Below, piece after piece: positions 58,601 to 64,000 of a stretch of 64,000 bases of DNA; the first letter of the stretch is position 1; every line of letters starts with the position of its first letter. The position numbers and the translations under genes were made by a program. Source of the DNA: Arbacia lixula (Eukaryota > Echinodermata > Echinoidea > Arbacioida > Arbaciidae); NCBI GenBank assembly GCA_963669155.1, contig OZ022578.1:13781940-13845939 (forward strand). Reading direction: 5' to 3'. The notes under the pieces were generated by a model. The model was given only the letters and a program-made list of their open reading frames with translations. It searched no databases and had not been told where the DNA came from.

Positions 58601-61600
58601 AACACAACGTTATATTTCTTTGAAAGTACAGTTTATATGATATAACGCGTTGGAAATTATATTTGTCGGTACGATTTTAGACACAATTTCATCCTGTGAG
58701 CGGGAAATAATAATATGTTTTGTCGAAGTGTAAATCCATATGCAAACATGAATTGGGATACATACACATACAGCTTGATAAAATTACAATTTGTTCAATT
58801 ACATAAAAAAATTCTCCTAAAAAAACGTAATCATATATTAATAACAACCTATCATGACTATGATTATCCTTAAGGATATTTGAATTTGATATCATAAACA
58901 ATATAGAGGTGGTCGCAAACGCAACAGGTTTAACAGCTGCCATGAAATATGATTCGTAAGACCGGCAGATGTTTAACACTTATTCTTCACAAAATTGGGG
59001 GTAGTGAGAACAGAATGTGTTCTTAGATTGAGAATTCTTTATTTGTTTTGTGAGGGTGTTCCATAGAACAACGCTTTCCAATAATAATAACAAAAAATCC
59101 TATCGCTATCTGTTCTTGCTTTATGAATTAGCGAGCCTCTGTTCTCTTACAACCACATAAAATGCGTGTAAAAATTTACACGAACAAGAACATTTTCAGA
59201 CATTTTACAAGCTTCTACGTGCTACCATGGCTACCACGTATGCATAAACATAACAATGTGTAAACTAGGCCTTATAACTTTCGACACCACAGTGATGTGC
59301 ATGCGGATTTTACTGATTTACATTTATAAGCCCAAGTGGATAAAAAAATGTTACTCTCTGTACCCAAATTGGCATCTGCAACCGATGAAGGTATATTGCA
59401 AGTTTGCGACCTATCAATCAATAACCACTAAAACTGCATTCATAGCTTGCACATCTTTTATCCAGATGTTTGTATTCAAGACTCCTTAATGTATTACAGG
59501 AGGTCGATTTCTCTTCGATGCCCGCACTCGCCATATATGCTCAGATCAGACAGGACTTCCAACCTGTGGTCAATGCCTACGTTAATGCCATTATAAGCGA
59601 CTCGTTTGGAACCACGACCACGGTGCAACTACTCGACAATGGAGCAGGTAAAACTCGTCCGGATTTATTTAGGTATATATGAACTAGTTCTATATCATTA
59701 CATAAGAATAAAATGTTTAAAAAAATGGATTAGGTAAAGAATAATCATTTGAAGGTGAGCTTTTAATCTTAGCAAGTCCAGCTGCTTGTTTAAGATCTGC
59801 GTCGAATAAAAGTCCTAATGTTTGTTTTCCAGTAAGGAAATACATGGACAGTGATATGAATAATCGTCTCTAATCATTACACTTTTGAACAGCTACAAAG
59901 GTTGGCTCATTAACGATATCAACTCGTTCCTTATCCAAGAACAATTCAAGACATGGACTGTACTTTTGGAAGATTTAAATTCGGAATTACAATCTGTAGG
60001 GATTGTGAGACGAATTAAGAAAAGATTGAGGCGATTTTTATTGACGCGTGTGTTTATTGAACCAAACTCCATGTCACTTTTGACAAACGTTACATTTGTA
60101 CATAGAGGGATCTAGCCCCTCATCGTCGATATACACTACGGTAGAAAACACAACGAAGTCTTCTTAACAGACTTGGTAGATGCTGGGATTAATATCGAGT
60201 TGATTTTAGCACATTATGTATATGTATGTGTGTGTCTGTGTGCGCGCACACATCTCTCCTTCACAGGCTCTGATTTATTTCGGGATGACGGGACGTACTC
60301 TGGATTCTTTCTAGCCTTCACTTCAAACGGCAGGTACAATGTCAAGGTCGATGCAGTGGGATTTGACACGACTCTCCAAGGTGGTCATCCGGTTCAAGCA
60401 AGAGGTTGTTGCATAGCTTTCACAAGTAGTTTAGTCATTTAACAAGGGCCAAATGTACATTACCTAATTTGTAAAGCTAGACTAGACTAATTTAGCCTAG
60501 AAAAATCAATTGTAATATTCACATGAAAACGGGTCTACGGCGATGCCCCATACACTCCTCACGCAACTTCAGAAACGTCTTACCGTAGACTGAAGAACAC
60601 CACTCACCATATATTTATTATGTATATAGTGACATGATAAATATTGACCGTCATTTCCATCATTGTTATCTCCATTAATTAGATGTGATGAGTCATAGGC
60701 CTAGGGGTAAATATTACGGGACCTGTAATCGTCACAGGACCTACGTTCCATCAACAAGGATCACCGGGTCAAATTTCAATAGTCGTTGGGATCGAAGGAG
60801 ACAGTGACACGTGATACCGCTCTGTCATGATTGTGGGTCTAGTACACTGTTATGGTTATATCCTTTAATGCTAGGTACCAAAGAGTCTTCCAGCTTCCAA
60901 AATCATAATTTCCCCGTCGTCCTCTCTGTCCCGACTCAATTCACAACCCTTCATGCAGGCAAGCGATCACCTAGCCCCGATCCAGCACCATCGTTCATGC
61001 GGACTGCTTCAGGGGGAGTATTCAAGGTACAGAGCTACACTGATTCTGCCCCTGACATCCTGGTCCCATCTCGAATTCACGATCTGGCTTATTCGTCCTT
61101 CTCGTATGATGACAGCACAGTGACGCTTGACTGGACGGCAGTGGGTGATGACTTGGACCAGGGAACAGGTACTAGTACTTATATTGTAGCTATGTCTTGC
61201 GCACACTCGCCTAGGCTAACTCGTTCCATGGACCTCCAACATTGTAGGTCCATGCTCGTACACGCTCGCAGCACATAGTATATCCCTAGCTGCACATGTA
61301 TCTGTAACGTCCTTGCGCATTCGCTACCCTGATGCTTATCATAGTGCGCTGGGCCGTATTTAGGGCCTAAGCATCCGTGCTGGTACCGCGTGACTTGAGG
61401 TAAGTCTTCATCTAAAGATAATAAAATCAAGCACAGTCTAGAATACAGCGATCCTTTGAGATATGATAAACAGTGTGCCTATTTCGTTCCTATTCCCCAT
61501 ACAAAATACTTTACTTACAGTACCAAGAACAAAGGAAATTATTTTGCTTTTTTAAAGTTTGAAACGGGAATTAAAAACTCGAACATCGATTTTTTTTTCA

Positions 61601-63158
61601 TTCTTATACAGCATTCAAGTACGACTTGAGGTATTCTAGAAACTTCTCTGTCATACGATATGACTTTGAAAGTGGCCACGAGGTGACACAGGCTGAACTG
61701 GTATACGGAAACCTGTCTAATGTCGCTTCAGCTGGAGTCTCTGAAACTGTGGTCGTTAAACTTCCTGAACGAGGAGAGGACGTCATCTACTTCTTCGGGA
61801 TCCGGGCTTGGGATGAGGCTGGAAACGCTGGTGACTTGTCCAACACGGTTTCTGTTTCAATACGTTTCACACCTCAAGCCGTAACACCTAATATAACCAC
61901 AGATATGACCACACTAGAACTGACCGCAGGACTAAATGTGTCTGAGCCAACCACATTGAAACTGGCCACAGGAGTAAATGTGTCTGAGCCAGCCACATTA
62001 GAGCTGACCACAGGATTAAATGTGTCTGAGCCAACCACAGTAGGACAGACCACAGGATTAAATGTGTCTGAGACAACCACAGTAGGACTGACCACAGGAT
62101 TAAATGTGTCTGAGCCAACCACATTAGGACTGACCACAGGATCAAATGTGTCTGAGACAACCACAGTAGGACTGACCACAGGATTAAATGTGTCTGAGCC
62201 AATCACTGTAGGACTGACTGCCGGACTAAATGTGTCTGTGCCAACCACATTAGAACTGACCACAGGATTGAATGTGTCTGAGACAACCACAGTAGGACTG
62301 ACCACAGGATTGAATGTGTCTGAGACAACCACAGTAGAACTGACCACACGATCAAATGTGTCTGAGCCAATCACTGTAGGACTGACTGCAGGACTAAATG
62401 CGTCTGACCCAACCACATTAGAACTGACCACACGATTAAATGTGTCTGAGACAACCACAGTAGGATTGACCACAGGATTAAATGTGTCTGAGCCAATGAC
62501 TGTAGGACTGACCGCAGGACTAAATGCGTCTGACCCAACCACATTAGAACTGACCACACGATTAAATGTGTCTGAGACAACCACAGTAGGATTGACCACA
62601 GGATTAAATGTGTCTGAGCCAATGACTGTAGGACTGACCGCAGGACTAAATGCGTCTGACCCAACCACATTAGAACTGACCACACGATTAAATGTGTCTG
62701 AGACAACCACAGTAGGATTGACCACAGGATTAAATGTGTCTGAGCCAATGACTGTAGGACTGACCGCAGGACTAAATGCGTCTGAGCCAGCCACAGAACG
62801 ATCGAGCACAGGACCAAATGAGCCAGAGCCCACTGTTGTAAAACCGTCTACACCGAAACCAAATGAGCCAGAGCACAGTACTACAGAATACCGAGAGCCT
62901 GAACAGACCACGACCGCGACACCCGCTGACAACACACCCCTAATCATTGGCGTATCATGTGCGCTTGGCGTTGTTGTCATAGGGGGAGCTAGTACCACCA
63001 CCGTGTTGCTCCTAAAGAAGCATAAGAAGATAAAAAATACAGTAAACTCTGTCACACCCGCAGAGACGGTGCACTCTGCGGGAGAACCCGCGGACGTAAC
63101 AGTGATTTTAGAGCCAATGGTCCCCGTACACGTAAACCCCACATTTTCTCAGAGCTAA
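43438..63158 (+). CDS. CLCA: CLCA-family protein, copy B (predicted pseudoprotease with intact MIDAS and expanded mucin-like stalk), 12 exons
   Basis: Exons: 43438-43602, 47504-47801, 51283-51557, 52093-52329, 54296-54517, 55041-55331, 57455-57688, 58219-58347, 59500-59647, 60267-60404, 60959-61168 and 61612-63158. They total 3894 bases (1297 residues plus stop). Lengths of exons 1-11 and all phases equal those of copy A. The domain order is the same: signal peptide, N-CLCA, VWA, beta-sandwich and Fn3-like, stalk, transmembrane helix, basic tail. RTWAY again replaces the HExxH zinc motif, so the lost protease site predates the divergence or was spread by conversion. The MIDAS is complete (Asp319-I-Ser-G-Ser, Thr388, Asp415). 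Residues 886-1179 are 21 tandem 14-residue repeats. A likely role is adhesion or mucus-surface binding; chloride-channel modulation is only inferred from the family. Confidence 0.87.
43980..44673 (-). repeat. Inverted ~230-bp repeat array, intron 1, unit B
   Basis: Near-identical to 6040-6733. Confidence 0.65.
44674..47232. mobile_element. Long-TIR element with tandem array, intron 1 of copy B
   Basis: Same ends as 6734-9294 (TGCAAAAATGGTTGG and its complement) and the same internal array. It differs by only a few bases over 2.5 kb. Confidence 0.65.
47504..47801 (+). CDS. CLCA: CLCA copy B exon 2
   Basis: Residues 56-154. One amino-acid change (Gly to Ser in NGDSSDGSDEP) and a few silent changes relative to copy A. 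Confidence 0.9.
47802..48494. other. First part of intron 2, copy B
   Basis: A C-rich run (47828-47869) is longer than in copy A. A roughly 50-base segment near 48303-48352 is absent from copy A. No gene seen. Confidence 0.55.
48847..49052. repeat. Fold-back module with ~95-base arms
   Basis: AATATACCAAG...AGTATAGTGAAAATTATC pairs with GATAATTTCCACTATAC...CTTGGTATATT. The tip is CCTCGGGGGC TTC GCCCCTCGG, a near-perfect hairpin. Confidence 0.8.
49283..49382. repeat. 12-bp minisatellite CTAATGCGCGTC
   Basis: About eight units of CTAAYGCGCGTC in a row, CpG-rich within AT-rich surroundings. Confidence 0.9.
49486..49657. mobile_element. 172-bp fold-back MITE with 13-bp perfect ends
   Basis: AAGCAAATAATCA (49486-49498) is inverted at 49645-49657. 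The interior also pairs: CTATCACCTCCTCGGCGATCTG with its complement, and GCTATCTTTCC with GGAAAGATAGC. Confidence 0.8.
49660..50786. other. Later part of intron 2, copy B, including the empty RTE site
   Basis: Counterpart of 10520-11640. ATTGGACAG occurs once at about 50780 and continues directly into the SINE, showing the pre-insertion state of the RTE element in copy A. A C-run lies near 50314-50330. No gene. Confidence 0.7.
50787..50955 (+). mobile_element. tRNA-headed SINE, copy B intron 2
   Basis: Same A box (GGTGCAGTGG) and B box (GGGTTCGAACCC) as at 14880. The 3' part lacks about 50 bases present in copy A. Confidence 0.55.
51283..51557 (+). CDS. CLCA: CLCA copy B exon 3: degenerate zinc motif
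   Basis: Residues 155-246. [13 protein letters not shown] is unchanged from copy A. The four differences lie in the Cys-rich part (for example PSGLSCQWRNPDC) and at TTDQQHIDS. Confidence 0.9.
52093..52329 (+). CDS. CLCA: CLCA copy B exon 4: intact first MIDAS motif
   Basis: Residues 247-325, ending VVLVLDISGSMQ with donor CAG|GTGAGT. Asp319, Ser321 and Ser323 form the D-x-S-x-S motif that copy A has lost. Confidence 0.92.
52372..52436. repeat. Short GTCCGCGTGTCCGC minisatellite
   Basis: Imperfect repeats of TCCGCGTG just downstream of exon 4, in intron 4; not present in copy A. Confidence 0.65.
52451..53799 (+). mobile_element. Hairpin-ended repeat with AGGTCA-rich tandem body, only in copy B (intron 4)
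   Basis: The left end folds (GCCTCCGCCAC GAA GTGGCAGGAGCC). The right end has GGCGGAGGCATA (53751-53762) and a CGACTG/CAGTCG hairpin before CTCTAG. A TTTA on each side may be the target duplication; copy A has an uninterrupted CACTCATTTTAAAG. The body repeats AATCCAAATCCAA, GGTGCAAAGATGGATCACTAC and AGGTCAAAGGTCA about five or six times. No protein is encoded. Confidence 0.75.
53800..54295. other. Remainder of intron 4, copy B
   Basis: Matches copy A intron 4 with many substitutions; no feature recognised. Confidence 0.5.
54296..54517 (+). CDS. CLCA: CLCA copy B exon 5: VWA core
   Basis: Residues 326-399. [13 protein letters not shown] keeps the MIDAS Thr388. Differences from copy A cluster in NDYIRNIVSDNS, VEFHTNSHIRSN and LPSSTLGR, that is, in VWA surface loops and helices. 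Confidence 0.88.
54518..55040. other. Intron 5, copy B
   Basis: AT-rich; no feature recognised. Confidence 0.5.
55041..55331 (+). CDS. CLCA: CLCA copy B exon 6: VWA C-terminal half
   Basis: Residues 400-496. [15 protein letters not shown] keeps Asp415. The acceptor TATATAAG|GTG is weaker in pyrimidines than that of copy A but the frame demands it. Confidence 0.87.
55808..56944 (-). mobile_element. Hairpin-ended AGGTCA-rich repeat, opposite orientation, only in copy B (intron 6)
   Basis: Reverse-complement relative of 52451-53799. It starts with CTAGAGTAATTCGACTG, then TATGCCTCCGCC (55843-55854), and ends with GGCCACTTCGTGGCGGAGGCATA. TGACCTTTGATCTTTGACCT at 56745-56764 is the complementary half-site cluster. 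Together with 52451-53799 it forms a large, imperfect inverted pair around exons 5 and 6. Confidence 0.75.
57103..57222 (+). mobile_element. Diverged SINE body, intron 6 of copy B
   Basis: AATTGTGTCCTTTAGCAAAA and TTATCCACATTGCTGCTC match 18645-18760. Confidence 0.5.
57455..57688 (+). CDS. CLCA: CLCA copy B exon 7
   Basis: Residues 497-574. The GC donor (GCGCAG|GCAGGT) is conserved. Four residues differ from copy A, including Val to Glu in PIAVEVSGPDG. Confidence 0.85.
58219..58347 (+). CDS. CLCA: CLCA copy B exon 8
   Basis: Residues 575-617, [17 protein letters not shown]; phase 0 at both ends. Four residues differ from copy A. Confidence 0.85.
58348..59499. other. Intron 8, copy B
   Basis: Diverged counterpart of copy A intron 8. 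It has an extra stretch near 59165-59240 not seen in copy A; nothing recognised. Confidence 0.5.
59500..59647 (+). CDS. CLCA: CLCA copy B exon 9
   Basis: Residues 618-666. [20 protein letters not shown]; donor GCAG|GTAAAA, phase 1. Confidence 0.87.
60267..60404 (+). CDS. CLCA: CLCA copy B exon 10
   Basis: Residues 667-712, identical in protein sequence to copy A with only silent base changes. The same weak AGAG|GTTGTT donor is used. Confidence 0.8.
60405..60958. other. Intron 10, copy B
   Basis: No feature recognised. Confidence 0.5.
60959..61168 (+). CDS. CLCA: CLCA copy B exon 11
   Basis: Residues 713-782. [19 protein letters not shown] and [15 protein letters not shown]. Four replacements from copy A, three of them to Asp. 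Confidence 0.75.
61612..63158 (+). CDS. CLCA: CLCA copy B exon 12: Fn3-like end, mucin-like repeat stalk, transmembrane helix, tail
   Basis: 1547 bases against 668 in copy A. The Fn3-like end and the LIIGVSCALGVVVIGG membrane segment (about residues 1225-1250) with KKHKK are conserved. The difference is the repeat block 61920-62801. The stop is TAA at 63156-63158. Confidence 0.92.
61920..62801 (+). repeat. Coding minisatellite, 21 x 42 bp (14-residue mucin-like units)
   Basis: Exactly 21 in-frame units of the form LTTGLNVSEPTTVG. Each carries an N-glycosylation sequon (NVS or NAS) and several Thr/Ser for O-glycosylation. The last third shows a 126-base higher-order period: three nearly identical copies of a three-unit block that begins with LTAGLNASDPTTLE, evidence of recent expansion. 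Copy A has a single unit. The complementary strand is also open because the period is a multiple of three. Confidence 0.95.
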
Positions 63159-63235
63159 ATCGGACATATCGACTTCCAGATATGGGTGATTCTGAGAAAG
63201 AAAGCCTCAACGGGGGATACAAATCAATCGATTAA

Positions 63236-63375
63236 CTCTTAGCTTGCCGGGGGTATTCCCCTCTGTGCTGGAGGTTTTCTCTATTTCACTTTTCTCTATT
63301 ACAGTTTGGTCGCAAATTTGAGACAGCGCCACGTTATACCTTAGTCGCGAAAATGCGACAGTAGCAGGTTAAGAG
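63236..63375. mobile_element. 140-bp TTAA-flanked MITE (piggyBac-like), only in copy B 3' flank
   Basis: TTAA at 63232-63235 and 63376-63379 flanks ends CTCTTAGCTTGC and GCAGGTTAAGAG, which are imperfect inverted repeats of 12 bases. Copy A has CAATTAAAAGC, a single TTAA, at the corresponding place (about 25600). TTAA targets are characteristic of piggyBac-type transposases; the family assignment is inference. Confidence 0.75.
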
Positions 63376-63837
63376 TTAAAGGCAAGGTACACACTGGTAA
63401 TTTAACTGTACTCTTGTTAATCAGGTCCAAGTATTGGTTGGAATTTTTTAGGATCACAAGGCAGAATCATCTTAAAATACATGTAATGGAGTACTTTATT
63501 TCGAACAGTAAAACGTTTCTGCCGCAAAGTCTTTCACTAAATGGCCCACACGTTAAAGTCACTAAAACGTAAAAACTGGACATTATTTGCTATCAGATTA
63601 TCTTTACCATTTAATTTCAAATGGAAGTTTTATCGGGTCCTCATGTAAGCGAACCATACTACGGGACTGGAGACCCATATGTAGCCATCTTCCTTTTTGA
63701 CACCTCATTATAAGTCACTAAAACAGATTGATGCTATACACAGAAAAGTTAATCGCCAGATTGTGATACCATATCTAAAAAGGGGGGAAATACAGTTGTA
63801 TATCAACGTTATTCTCCCAATTCGTGTGCGTTCGAAA
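63376..63837. other. 3' flank of copy B
   Basis: Matches the 3' flank of copy A (about 25600-25880). No AATAAA is seen close to the stop codon. Confidence 0.5.
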
Positions 63838-64000
63838 CTAGAGCAATGCAACTGCCACGCAGTCGATAAATATGTATCTGCTTCTTTGCTAGCGTCATTT
63901 GGTTGCCATAGATAATCTTCGCAGAAAACTTGTAGGTTTGGTTGAAAATGGACCATTGAATTCCTATGCATAATGAGTCCATTCACTTTCCAGTATTTGC
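63838..64000 (-). mobile_element. Hairpin-ended AGGTCA-rich repeat, partial at window end
   Basis: ACTAGAGCAATGCAACTG, CGCAGTCGATAAATATG and the following text match the terminal part of 55808-56944 and its unit A counterpart at 25870. It continues beyond the window. Confidence 0.65.

Larger units (their letters stand above)
37954..64000. repeat. Distal unit (B) of the ~38-kb tandem segmental duplication
   Basis: GTCTAGATACCAACAGC at 37954 restarts the sequence found at base 1. Similarity continues through the CLCA gene and its 3' flank to the end of the window, so the right limit is not seen. Confidence 0.95.

Noticed and set aside
61874..63142. 422-codon open frame on the minus strand opposite the CLCA copy B stalk
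   Set aside because: The 42-base repeat is a multiple of three, so one open unit keeps the antisense frame open. It lies wholly within the sense coding exon and has no recognisable domain.
1..64000. Two haplotypes of one locus placed in tandem by the assembler
   Set aside because: Not fully excludable for the 5' third, but 74% identity in exon 5, copy-specific insertions and the different stalk length argue for true paralogues. Read depth would settle it.

Overview
The window is nuclear DNA of an animal. It is AT-rich, has spliceosomal introns and carries many LINE, SINE and MITE-type repeats. The one protein-coding family is CLCA (calcium-activated chloride channel regulator). CLCA plus RTE and CR1/jockey-like LINEs plus a tRNA-headed SINE suggests a marine invertebrate deuterostome such as an echinoderm; that is inference, not something the sequence proves.

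Layout. The window holds two tandem copies of a segment of about 38 kb. Base 1 corresponds to base 37954, and the similarity continues to the end of the window (1-26.3 kb against 37.95-64 kb), so the array may extend on either side. Each unit has a repeat-rich upstream region with a GC-rich promoter candidate, then one 12-exon CLCA gene on the + strand. Copy A is 5498-25540 (1004 residues) and copy B is 43438-63158 (1297 residues). Both splice into open frames with no frameshift. Between the units (25.6-37.95 kb) lie LINE remnants, tandem and inverted satellite-like repeats and microsatellites; I see no host gene there.

What the genes encode. Both predict a signal peptide, an N-terminal CLCA metallohydrolase-like domain, a von Willebrand A domain, beta-sandwich domains, a Thr/Ser-rich stalk, one transmembrane segment and a short basic tail. 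In both copies the HExxH zinc motif expected at this position in CLCA reads RTWAY, so both look like pseudoproteases. Copy A has also lost the first Asp of the VWA metal site (Tyr319); copy B keeps it. Copy B's stalk has 21 tandem 14-residue units, each with an N-glycosylation sequon, where copy A has one.

History. The 5' third of the units (promoter, exons 1-2, intron 1) is nearly identical even in introns. From exon 3 onward the copies diverge, most strongly in the VWA exons. This mosaic suggests gene conversion or unequal exchange over an older duplication. Each copy is an empty-site control for insertions in the other. Copy A alone has an RTE-type LINE with a 9-bp target duplication (11650-14870) and a 1.9-kb TIR element (18947-20820). 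Copy B alone has a fold-back cluster (48495-49659), two copies of a hairpin-ended repeat rich in AGGTCA half-sites (52451-53799 and 55808-56944) and a TTAA-flanked MITE (63236-63375).
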